This document shows positions 11,201 through 21,371 of a stretch of DNA of 64,000 bases, piece by piece. The translations under genes and the position numbers were made by a program. Positions within the stretch are counted from its first letter, which is position 1. Each line of letters starts with the position of its first letter. The notes beneath the pieces are model-generated. The model ran no database searches. It was not told the origin of the DNA and saw only the letters and a list, made by a program, of their open reading frames with translations. The DNA is from Podocnemis expansa (taxonomy: Eukaryota > Chordata > Testudines > Podocnemididae), in contig ML682003.1 in the NCBI GenBank assembly GCA_007922195.1, positions 4,834,880-4,898,879 on the forward strand, read 5' to 3'.

Positions 11201-11354
11201 CCAAAATGCTAGTCTAAATTAAATACCATCCCCTCAGCTGTTGGAATGAAGTTGGCATTATCTTCCCCATTTTAAATCCCTTAAAGCACATATTGCACCA
11301 GTGTGTTGCTGAGAAAACAGGCTAAACCCAAAAGGAATAATGTGGTTACACACT
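8259..11354. other. F-box 3' UTR, then intergenic sequence
   Basis: The first few hundred bases are probably the 3' UTR of the F-box gene; an AATAAA is seen at 9215-9220, but I cannot tell whether it is used. The rest holds an L2-like tail at 9572-9642 and weak ancient-repeat resemblance near 8830-8900 and 10540-10620. No other gene was recognised. Confidence 0.45.
9572..9642 (+). repeat. Ancient LINE/SINE 3' tail (family A, copy 1)
   Basis: Shares an ordered set of words with 27968-28042 and 54855-54936: GTAC(A/G)GCACTTAGCAC, GGGGCTCCTAGGTGCTA, then an ACAAAT-type end. Three diverged copies indicate an old interspersed family, L2-like in style. The name is uncertain. Confidence 0.5.
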
Positions 11355-11580
11355 CCCTTCCCTCTGAGGATCTCAGTGCACTTTACCAAAATGGGTAGGT
11401 GCTATTGTCATTGTTCGACAGAGGAAATGGAAGCACAAGGAGATTAAGGGAGCTGCTCAAGGCAACAAAGAGTCATGGGGCGAACATCAGAAGAGAGTGC
11501 AGGTCTTCAAATGCTCAGCCTTCTGTTCTAAGCCCTGCAGCTGTTTCCCCAGGGTCTAGAGAACATTGTTGTCATGGCTG
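11355..11580 (-). mobile_element. MIR-type SINE, antisense
   Basis: On the plus strand the words run GACAGAGGAAATGGAAGCACAAGG, GATTAAGGGAGCTGCTCAAGG, then CAGGTCTTC and TCTAAGCCCTGCAG. This is the reverse complement of a MIR core followed by its tRNA-related part. It is diverged but nearly full length. Confidence 0.7.
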
Positions 11581-11682
11581 CAGCAATGCTCTAAATTGTT
11601 AATAGACTCTCTCCTCTGAGGTGGGTTGACGTGAGCTGTAGCTTAACAAAGAGCAATGGGGGCTTCACCTGAATCACAGAAA

Positions 11683-11856
11683 ATAGACATGAACTGACTT
11701 AGTAGGTCATGCAACCCATCTCCCTGCAAATGCCTGTTCTTTTGCTAGTATTTTGTCAAGTTTAGTATAAATTTCCCTAGCCACTTAGCTGAAAGAAACC
11801 ATAGAATCCCCCATGGTCCTTCCCACTGTTTGCTAAGTGGATCTGGCATCTTGTTT
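11683..11856 (-). mobile_element. CR1 LINE 3'-end fragment, antisense
   Basis: The order CACAGAAAATAGA, GTAGGTCATGCAACCCATC, CCCTGCAAATGCCTGTTC and later TAAATTTCCCTAGCCACTTAG matches the reverse complement of a CR1 3' region, but it is strongly diverged. Confidence 0.5.
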
Positions 11857-14480
11857 TCCAGCTTCCAAGAGAGTAGAACAAGCCTCACAGATCCATGGCA
11901 AAGTGCTACCGCAACGTCCTTCTGCTCTGCAAAGTGCCTCTAGCAGTGGCACCAAGAGACACCGTGTTCTTTGCCTCCCACTGTCTCTGGATCACATTTG
12001 CTTCATTTCTTTGTGAACAGGGGTTTATGCAGCTGGAGATGCCCCCCAGGATTGGAAAGTCAAGCTGGGTGCTTCCCAGCCTCCTGGGGAGACTTTCAGG
12101 CTGATCTCATTCATGCGTGGCAATTGCAGTGATCCCTGGCTGTGAGGTATGGTCACTTTGTGCCCTGGCCAGTGGAAGTTCAGCATATTCTTGCTGGCCT
12201 CCTCAACTCAATGGATGGGGCAGGGAACCCACTGCTGGCTTTATTTTTTTAATGTGCAGCTACGGTGCCGTTATCTTGCAGGGTGTTGCAGTCAGCAGGC
12301 CGGTGCCCTGACGAACATACAACCGGGGTTGTTTACAATCTGCAGACAGGGGCAGTTATACCAGGCAAACAGGAGGGAGCAGTGGATAGCGAAGGGAACA
12401 CACAGAATAAAGCTGTCGCCGTTTTGGTTCCTAGCTTTAGAAAAAGGGTGGTTGTTTTTGATAGCTGCAAAGGAAGCAGGGGGTTGTTTGAGGGCTGGTG
12501 GGAAAAGGAAGAAGGGGAGGCCTTGAACAGTGCTGGGGCTGGGCATGTGCTCTTTGGAGGGGAAAGGAAGCCATGGGCACATCAGGGAGGCATGCTTGAG
12601 GAACACAGAGTCAGTGGTGGGGGACTGATGCAGGTAGGTGCAAAGCTGGGTGGGCCCTTGGCAGACAAGGACTAAAAGTGATACATAAGGGGCTGTAGAG
12701 CCAGGGGAGAGGGGGGTCGGGGTGACATGATTGGAGCAGCAGATGAGAAAGCTGAGTGGCGGCAGTTTGGATGGGAGTGAGACAGCTGTTGGAAGGCCAG
12801 AGAGGAGGAGACTGAGGGGTCCATCTAAGCCAGAAGTCAAAGCAGTGCTCAGCCTAGAGGAGCAGTGCACATGATTTGAGCACCAGCAAAGAGCCAAAGG
12901 TGGGGCAGGCAAGATCTGTGGCTGTAGCATTTCCACTAAGCCTGCCTTACAGCCAAGGCCCCAGTTCAAATCCCAGCCCTTGCACTGCTGTATAGAGACA
13001 AACAAGTTGTGCATCCCCCATCCTAGCTTCCTAACAGTTTCAGCAAAGGGGCAGGTGGCTAGAAAGGAGCAGGGCTCTGCCTTCTCTTCTACAGCTGGCC
13101 AAGAGAGCTTTGTCTGCCAGCTCTGTGCTGCCAGCATTCAGCAGGGTTTCCTCAAGCGAGCTGTCACTTCTCCAGCCTCCCAGAGTGCACCACTTTAAAG
13201 TGCCCTGTAATTTGCAGTAAGCAGCAGGCACTTAGTGCCCCTTGTTGATTTCAGCAGGTGGCAGGAGATGAACAGCTTTCATATTAATAGGCCTGGAGCT
13301 ACTCCCAGCAGCAACCCATTAGCCTCTCAATTAGGGGGACCATATAGCTTTGTGCATAAATTTGTGGCCATGTGTATATTTAAACTTCAGTAAGGCAGGC
13401 TCCAAACGGCAGTTTCAGTGAATGGTGGAGACTCCAAGATGAATTTATGCTGGCACAGCCACTGAGACTCTGCAGACAGAAGAATTGCTTTTAGAGACAA
13501 AATGTTTGGGCAAAAAAGCAGCAACTGGAGGCTCCTGGAACCTCTTCATTCCAGCCCTAAGGTTAGTAAAGACAAGCCAGCTTAAAAAGAACTGGGTGGT
13601 AAGCACAATCCTGCAGCTGGGATCGGTAGCTCTGAGGCTAGGAAAGGGAAGAGGAATGGAAAGCCCCATGTTGCTGAGAGGCAAGTGGTTCGGCCCTGAA
13701 GGAATGGAACCTGCATAAGGGGTACATCTCATATCTACCTGAAATGCGTCAGTCAAAGGAGAGGATTGAAAGCTAAAGGAAGAAAGCAGGCCTCAGTGTC
13801 CTTGATGCCCTGCTACAGTAGGACTGCTCTGCTGCACCCAGAAGGAGACAGATCCCAGGGGCCTGAGAACTAGTCAGCCTTGAAGAGAGAAGGCAGGTTT
13901 AGGGCAGGGACAGTCTCTTTACCTGGTGAACAGGCAGCCTGGCCCAGTGTCCTGGGCAGAGGTGGATGGCTGGACAGATGGACACCTCCCAGAAAATGGA
14001 TCTTCAGTATCATTGTCCTAACTCTTGGGCATGCGGGGATCAGGTTAGAAATGTTCCTACCCAGCACCTCACTTGGGAAGGGAAATTGAGATGTTAGAAA
14101 TAGGTGGGGAGATGGAATTGATCACCGGCCAGATACCTGCCAGATGTGCCCGTTTTTGAGGGATTTGCTGGGTCTGGTGCCAGGTGGATGGTTGGGATTG
14201 TTCCCCACAGCAAGGCTGAGCAGGGATAGATCTCTTGCCATACACGAGGGCTGAGCTCTCACACTCCATAACCAAACCGACACTGGTTCCAGACTCAGAT
14301 GTTGCTCCAGGAACAAGCCAAAGGAAGGCAGGTTGGCTGGCCAGCTGTACACGCCCACAGGTATACAGGAATAAACACTGGAGAGCATGACTCACTCTTT
14401 GGAGGCGGTTCAGGGGGATGGATGGGGAGGGTCTTAAATCACTCTATGGGTTCAGACACATGATTCCCTAGAAGCTCATG
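11857..14480. other. Intergenic stretch, no gene recognised
   Basis: Unique-looking sequence. The longest open frame (281 codons, minus strand, 12292-13137) has no recognisable domain and lies opposite a purine-rich strand that happens to lack stops, so I do not call it a gene. Confidence 0.5.
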
Positions 14481-14488
14481 GTCTAGAT

Positions 14489-14796
14489 TAGGGGCCTCAA
14501 ACTCACAGTCCCTAAATTTACTTCCTGTGGCCCACAAGGACACTTAGAATTTCTCAAATAATTGATAATGCAAAATTTAAAGTGTGTTTGTTTACTTACT
14601 CTTCGTCTTCCTGATGATATCTCCATCTTGAATGGAAGTAATTCTTTCTTACTCTTGGCATATATGTGTTACTCTTCATTTTTTCATTTTGACTACACTT
14701 TTTATCATTGTATGAAAAGGTTTCAGTTGTATAGCCCTCAGGCTAACGTAGTAGTCCTCATGCAGGCCTCTTGGTGATTTGAGTTTGAGACCCTTG
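14489..14796 (+). mobile_element. hAT-type MITE (first of an adjacent pair)
   Basis: The left end TAGGGGCCTCAAACTCAC and right end GATTTGAGTTTGAGACCCTTG are imperfect terminal inverted repeats. The flanks are GTCTAGAT (14481-14488) and CTCTAGAT (14797-14804), 8-bp target duplications matching at 7 of 8. No transposase frame is present, so it is non-autonomous. Its internal sequence is AT-rich and more diverged than that of its neighbour. Confidence 0.8.
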
Positions 14797-14804
14797 CTCT
14801 AGAT

Positions 14805-14971
14805 CAGGGGTCTCAAACTCAAATCACCACAAGGGCCGGTATGTTACGCTGAGGGCCGCACCACTGAAACCTTTTCATACAACGATATTGCAAATATTGC
14901 TAATAGCGTCATTGCAGGCTGCAGGAACTAGCTTAAGGGGCCACATGTGGCCCGCGTGTTTGGGACCCCTG
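14805..14971 (+). mobile_element. hAT-type MITE (second of the pair)
   Basis: Terminal inverted repeats CAGGGGTCTCAAACTC and GTTTGGGACCCCTG. The flanks are CTCTAGAT (shared with the first element) and GTCTAGGT (14972-14979). The interior (AGGGCCGCACCACTGAAACC) is the same family as the element at 36771-36957. Confidence 0.85.
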
Positions 14972-15084
14972 GTCTAGGTGATGCCCATTGCCCTTACGAA
15001 CATGGAAACGGGACAGCCAAGGAAAGCCATATTGGTACAGTCTAGCTTCCCCAAATGTTGAATGAGAGCAATGCCATGGCCCTA

Positions 15085-15165
15085 ACTCACAGAACACGTT
15101 AAATGAACTAGTGTTTGCAAAGCACTGTGAGATCCTGTGATGGAAGGTGCCAGGGAATCACAGAG
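15085..15165 (+). mobile_element. MIR-type SINE 3' fragment
   Basis: TTTGCAAAGCACTGTGAGATC followed by GATGGAAGGTGCC resembles the 3' part of MIR. It is short and diverged. Confidence 0.45.
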
Positions 15166-15963
15166 TAGTTCACCCCCCCCACCCACCCCCTCCAGCTGTA
15201 TTTTCAACCACTCTGAAGAGGGGATGAAATGAGACCCAGAGGCCACATATTTTCCAGGAATTAACTTTTTTTTTTTAAAGTTGGAGCCCAAACTTCTAGT
15301 GGCTAATTCAGAATAAGGCCAGGCACATTTTCATACTGGTTTCATTCAGATCTTGCCATGAGGGCTAAAGGGGAGGGATGGCTCGGAGGCCCAGTGACAA
15401 GAACTATGCTCCAGTTCTATTATCCAAGAGCTAATTACAGTGCAGGCAGGGTTCACAATAACACATGGCTGCTCTGATTACTCATACTTTATGCTAGAAT
15501 GACCACATGGCTCCAGCAAAAGAGGGTTTAGAGGCCATTGCAAATGCAGAAATGAACAAGTTTTTTTACTATGAAATCAAGCGATGGTGGAAGCTGCCGA
15601 GCAGAAAGCTGCTAGATGGGTTCCAGCTGTAACAGAATCTGTCACCCAAACTGTGCTTGAAACGAACTAGATCTTCCCTCCATGACAGAAAGTGGAGAGG
15701 ATTAAAACCATTTAATCTTATGCATAGTGGAAACAGGTTGTGAGCAGCTGGAACATATTCCTGAACCAGTTTAGCTTTCCTTGTTGAAAGGCAGGACTAG
15801 GGGTTTAATGCATTTACTCTTTCCCATAGTTGCTCAGGAGAATGAAAGGACACTGGCTAGTGCTTAGTTTATTCTGAGACTGGCCTTTTAGCATGAATAA
15901 TATTGAACCTTGTGGCCTGGTTCTAGGCATTATCATATCAGAGACACCCCTGAACTACTGCCT

Positions 15964-16001
15964 CATGCTTAGTCATAGTAACATGCTTAGTCATAGTAAA
16001 C
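15964..16001 (+). repeat. 19-bp tandem duplication
   Basis: ATGCTTAGTCATAGTAAC is followed immediately by a near-identical second copy. It is a simple local duplication with no obvious role. Confidence 0.85.
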
Positions 16002-17230
16002 AGCATTTTACTTTCCAACCCAAACATGCAGCATGTCAAGAACAAGGGGTCTACGCTCAGACATGCTGGAAGTGGCATTGCTCTGCCTAATACCATTGCT
16101 AAGAGTTTCAGGGAATTTACATGAGCAGCAATTTCATGTGAGCCTGAATTCAAAGTGATGTGCAGGCTTTAGAGCAGAGGAGTTCACAGCGCAGAGGAGA
16201 GTTAGAAAAACAAGACCTGCATTTAATGAGCTTGGCTGAACTGAGTAAGCAAGAGAGGGTCTCTGCCTAGCTCCACTCATCTAACCGCCAGGACAACAGA
16301 GAGCAAGAACACCAGCAACCAAAGATGCACAAGTTAGATGCTATACATCATCTGTACAGATTCTGATTGACTGACTGTCCCCTAAAAGTGAGATGCTGTT
16401 GTTGGCAGCTTCTCCCGTCTAGAAGCTAACCAACCCTTTCAGGAGAGTCATGTCAAGCACTGAGTATTAACATCCTCAGTACAGTTTTGCCTTGTACAGC
16501 AAGCTTTCCTTGTGGTGTGGATTAACAAGCTCCAGAGAAGTTAGTCTCCACAGGTTGGTCTCAGGATCATGATGGCAGCCTACAGGCAGAACTCCCAGAT
16601 GTCCTCTGGGAAAGGCAAAGTGGGAGAGTGTCCCATAGGGCATCATGGCGCATGGTACACTTGGTTTGTTTTTGATGGGATACAGCACAGAGCTGCTTGA
16701 ACATCTGACGCATTGGACTAAGACTTGAAACAGCACCTCATCAGATTTCCCTGGCAGAAGAGCATCTCTGAGATGAAAAGTTCCCCATTCCCATTTCAAC
16801 GCTTGGAGAAACTGGCTAGTGCAGACTATGCCCAGAGCTGCAAGCGTGGCAGTTTTATTTCCCAAGACACACAACTAGATCCTGCTGAATTCTCACAGAG
16901 CTTTCTCCAAGTGTTGAAACACCCATGTACTGATCAAATTCTAACCCTGCAATGAAGTTCTGCTTCCCTGAAGCCCCCGCCTGGGTTTAAAGTGAGCACA
17001 GCATTCTTCGCTTGGGTCCTACTGTAATGTTGGGCTGTTGAATGGCTGGCATGTTTCACCCCAGAGGCAGTTGCATGTCATCTGCATGAGGCACCATAGG
17101 ATCCTTCTAGCAGTACAAATGCAAGATCATTTCCCAAAATAAACACTCATTGAACCACCAGGCACCACCACTGCACCTGGCTAGAGTGAGAGGCTCATGG
17201 CAGTCCATAAGGAGACATGCTATGGTGGGG

Positions 17231-17543
17231 AGTTCCAAAGGGGTAATCATGTTAGTCTGGTTCAGCAAAACAAACAAGGAGTCCTGGGGCACTTTTAGAG
17301 ACTAACAAATTTATTTATCATATGAGCTTTTGTGGGAGAGAATCCCAGTAGGGAACTTACAGAATGGGAGGAAAATAAATGCAGGGACATGTAAGTCATC
17401 TGCACTTTGCTGCATTTATTTTCCTCCCATTCTGTAAGTTCCCCATCTTCAAGCATCTAACAAACTGGGATTTTTCTCCCATGAAAGCTCAAGCGATAAA
17501 TAAATCTGATAGTCTTTAAAAGTGCCACAGGACACCTTGTTTG
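17231..17543. mobile_element. Fold-back PLE-tail element
   Basis: The left half is an antisense PLE tail starting at the element terminus (GTTCCAAAGGGGTAATCATG). The right half is a sense tail ending at GACACCTTGTTTG. The two arms are inverted copies that meet near 17385-17415, where TGCATTTATTTTCCTCCCATT pairs with its complement in the left arm. The flanks TATGGTGGGG (17221-17230) and TATGGTGCGA (17544-17553) match at 8 of 10 and look like a target duplication. The RNA would fold into a long imperfect hairpin. Confidence 0.75.
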
Positions 17544-18015
17544 TATGGTGCGAAGGGAGCTAAAAGAGATTATTTCATCACTGCAGAGAGGTCTAGTGCA
17601 ACTGATGTGCATAGCCATGCAACAAAGTGCCTGCTTCATGAATCAAAACAGAGCAAGGTGAGGGGACAGAGCAGCTTGCGAGGCAAGAATTGAGTTTAAT
17701 CTCTTAGGAGCAAGCAGGACAGGCATAGAAGGGGCTGCAGAAATGATGAGCATCTCAAAGATATCAGGTTGGAGGGGAGTCAGGTGGTCACACAATAAGG
17801 GGTCCCGTTCTAGGCCTAGGAGGCAGGCTGGTAAAGTGCATGAAGTGAACCCAAGAAGGGAGGTGTGGCCAAGGCCATGGGTGGAAGAGGAGAAGTCAAT
17901 ATATGTAGAAGGAAACATGTTTAGTGTGCACCCACAGTGGAGCTGGGAGGGAGCCTGCTTCCCAGCTCAGGTAGAAAGACATGCTAGCTGCTCTCCTGGG
18001 TTAGCACACCAAAAC

Positions 18016-18299
18016 TAGGGCTACTGGATACCAAAGCCTGGAAAGGAGAACAGGGAAGTACGAAAAGGATGACATTGGAGGACACATGAAGAAAATGTAT
18101 CAATGTAATATTCTTCTGTTTTTAGGGGGTCCTGGGATGCTTTTCCCTAAAATAAGGTATTCCATGGCATTCCAGCATACTTTAACCCCTATAAGTAAAA
18201 GCTAGACAAAATCATGTATTTTAAAATGCCTGCCAGACAGAGGACGTGAAGGTAAAAAGGAGGACACGTCCTCCTTTTGCCTGACATCTGGTAACCCGA
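18016..18299. mobile_element. hAT-type MITE with TAGGGYTAC ends
   Basis: The left end TAGGGCTACTGGATA and right end CATCTGGTAACCCGA are imperfect inverted repeats. A perfect 8-bp target duplication ACCAAAAC lies at 18008-18015 and 18300-18307. Near the right end is an 11-bp inverted repeat around a 2-bp centre (AAAAGGAGGAC...GTCCTCCTTTT, 18254-18277). No transposase frame is present. Confidence 0.8.
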
Positions 18300-18569
18300 A
18301 CCAAAACCAGCACTGTAACTGGGGTAGTGTGAGCCGAGGCTGTCTGGCAGCCTAAGCCCAAAAACAGACCTTCTGGGGACATCCCTGGGCAGCTAGCCTG
18401 ACCCACAACCCATGTTCCCCGCTACCTTGCCACTTCTGGTGCGTGAGACTGAACGGAGCTAGCAAGCGTATCTGCTCACCCTGAAAGTTGCTCCAAGCTC
18501 CAGTGTAAGACATCCCCACTAAAGTCTCTTCCCCGCTCTAAAAGGTTAAGAATTCTGGAGTCCTCCTGA

Positions 18570-18640
18570 GGCAGAGGCACAGCACAGGGGGCTGGATTTG
18601 ATTTCCTGATGTCCCTTCCAGCCCTATACTTCTTGGATTC
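18570..18640 (+). mobile_element. CR1 LINE 3' tail
   Basis: GGGCTGGATTTGATTTCCTG, then ATGTCCCTTCCAGCCCTATA and GGATTCTA is the usual CR1 3' terminus. Only the extreme 3' end is present. Confidence 0.7.
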
Positions 18641-20800
18641 TAATTGACAAAACTCCTGTTATCTGAACCAGCACTTTGCTCTCCCATGTGTTGCTCCTAG
18701 CGTCTCCCACTAGCAATGTAAGCTGGTGCTCGTTGCCCACGTCACTAGCACAGGAGGAGGTGGCAGAAAGAAAGGGCCTCCAGAATGTAATCTTGACACA
18801 ACCAAGTGTTCCCCACAGCAGCAAAGCAAGCTCTGCCAAAGGCAGTCAGTTACATGGCTGTTACTGCGGGAAAGTCTCCAGGTCAGATGATCCTTTATTT
18901 TGTACAGTGTCTTTCATATGAAGAGATTGGAGTATGGTGACTGTGACAGGCCAGAAGCCAGCTTTAAACAAGCGGGGGACAGAGTAATATAAGATATGGT
19001 GGCCAGTTAGGATCTTTACAAAGCACATTTGTAAACGGCTCTTGGATGCCCAGCAATCTAGTGGAGTTGTTTGAGAATGAGGATGATAATGAGAGGACAG
19101 GTAACATTGATCAAGGGGAATGGGCTGAAGTAGAGTTAGTAGCTTTCAAAACCCCTTAGTTGGCCACTGTTACAAAATTAACCCCGGACTGGACATGATT
19201 ATTGCCTCAAAGAGGGCAGGACCAAACAGTGTAAACAAACGGGCCACCATAAAGGATGTGGGACGGAGTGCAGAGTTCTGAGTTTGACCCAAAATTATGG
19301 ACAGCAGGAGCAAAGAGCAAGCATGTGTCAAGAGCAGAGATGGATATGAGGGAGGCCCTTTTGCCCAAGAGAAACACCTGGGTCTTAAAGCCTTTAAGCT
19401 GATGGGAGTTAAAATGAAGCCAGACGTTTCTCTGGTTGAGACAGGGATTGTTGAAGGTGACGAATTATGTGCTGTCAGCCAGACACCAGCATCTGAAAGA
19501 AGCAGCAAAGAGGGTTCAACAAAAGCTGTCCTCAAAGAGGCTGGAGTGTGTGAAATGCCAGACCAAGGAAAAGAGGTACTGAGTATGTGCAAAGCCAGAG
19601 GACAAGATGTTTAGCAGAGAAGTAGGTCTTTGTAGAGAGAACAGGACTTAAGCTTGGCTGTGACTACTTCACTGACTACTCTGGCCAGTTAATGAGGCTT
19701 TCGATGGAGAAACAGAAAGAAGTGAGAGTACAGGGAAGGGGAACAGGGACTCAGCACCCATATCAAGCAGAAAAACTCCACATGTCCATGTTGGTAAGTA
19801 TACTGGAAAGCAGGAATCACATACGGGATTGAAACTCTCATTTAAAAAAAAGTTTCTAGTCTTTCCAATGGTGAAGAACGACTCTGTATACAAGCAGAGT
19901 GGAAACAATCTGCACACAGCTCCAATGCCTCTGTTGCTACTTGGACCTTCCACGCAGCAGCAGAGGGAAAACTGATGGGGGTGTTGTCAGTTTTACCACT
20001 ACTGTACTCTGCAGGTGACTGAAATGGATAAAAACTAGATCAATCGTGTTTTGTTGAGTTGAGAAAAGTTCCATGCAATAGCAGAAATGGAGGAAATATT
20101 CAGTTGCAAGGAGGACTCCAAAGTGAAGGCTGCAGGAAGGGGAGAGTAGCACAAGATACCCCACTTGCAGCAGCCAGAAAACTAACATGGCATACAGCAG
20201 AGTCGTCCCTAAATTCAGGGCTCCCCATCTTTCACGTCTTGTCTGGCTAGCAGGTTTGGCGCTCTGCCTACTAGTTGGCTGGTAAAATGTCTAAGCCCCA
20301 TGCACACGTGTGAGAGATGAATGGGATGTGTTAGAAGAGAGGTTTTCAGACGGGGAACCTCACGGAGGGAAAGCGAAGAGCTAGAAAAGGACTGGTGTTT
20401 TGAGAAAGGGGCCTTCTGGCTGTTGGGCTGCTGGCCTTTTACTCTGGCTAGTACATTTGGTGAGACTGCTGCAGGACTACATTGGAGTTTTGTAAGGATC
20501 CATGTAAAATAAAGGAGTCACAGGCACTGGAAAACCAGACAGCAATGACACCATCTGGAATAAGCCATGGATATAGAGGCACAAAGCCTGGCAGCTTTAA
20601 TCTCATCTTTACAGAATGGAGGTGTGGAAGGGGAGATGAGACCGTCCATCTGAATTCATGCATTAAAACAGATGCTGTTTAAAAAAAGTGTATAAACGTG
20701 TTGTTGCTGCATCCACTGACTTGTGCAGCTTTGAGGGGGAATTAAAACCACTCAGCCTGACCAGAATTTGCTTTCTCCTTCATTCTGTGTCCCTGTGGAG
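18641..20800. other. Intergenic stretch and LRRC14 3' UTR
   Basis: The part nearest 20800 should be the LRRC14 3' UTR. A possible minus-strand ATTAAA poly(A) signal lies at 20596-20601. No other gene or clear repeat was recognised; open frames here are short and featureless. Confidence 0.45.
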
Positions 20801-21371
20801 CTACAAGTTAAAATAATCTAGGGTATTGTGTCTGCATAAGTTTGTGGTCCAGACAGTGTCGGTCTTGCTTGCGCTCAGCAGCATCTGCTGCAGCTCTGCG
20901 CTCACCCTGGAGAACTTCTCTTCATCCACAGAACCATTCAAGAGGTTAGAGGAGGTGGGGGGCCAAGGCAGGTTCTCACTGTAGCAGTCCACAGGGTAAG
21001 GGTAAATGACAAGCTGCAAGTACAACAGGTCCATGGTCTTCTGCAGCAAGTTCTTTAGCCCCCGTGTAGAGAGGGGGTTGCCAAACACACCCAGGTAGCG
21101 AAGTCGAGAGCAGCGGCACAAAGCAGGAAGAAGCGACTCCAAGTGAATATCCATTAGGCGGCACTCCATGATGTCCAGGTGAAGCAGGGATGAGGAGGCC
21201 TCTTCTAGGAGACGCTGGAAGGGCTGGAGAAGCGAGTCAGACAAGTTGTTGCCGCTGAGATCCAGTTTCTTCAAGGTGGGGGTATGAAGGCTTTGGGAAA
21301 GGTAGCTGAGGTCATTGGGGAGCAGGTAACAGAAGGCCAGCTCCAGGCTTTCCAAGGGACCCTGCAAATCA
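20801..21371 (-). CDS. LRRC14: LRRC14 coding exon 3
   Basis: Encodes residues 322-511 and the TAG stop at 20803-20801. The acceptor is TTCTCACCAG. It carries the C-terminal LRRs and the conserved tail. Confidence 0.95.

Larger units (their letters stand above)
14980..17230. other. Intergenic stretch, no gene recognised
   Basis: Contains a MIR-like segment at about 15085-15165 (AAAGCACTGTGAGATCCTGTG), a C-rich tract near 15170-15192 and a short tandem duplication at 15964-16001. Nothing else was recognised. Confidence 0.45.

Noticed and set aside
12292..13137. 281-codon open frame on the minus strand
   Set aside because: No domain, hydrophobic/proline composition that follows the strand's base bias, no promoter or splice context. 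Probably a chance frame opposite purine-rich DNA.
19297..19614. 105-codon plus-strand open frame near 19.4 kb
   Set aside because: No domain, no splice-site pattern, no sign of conservation that can be judged from one sequence.
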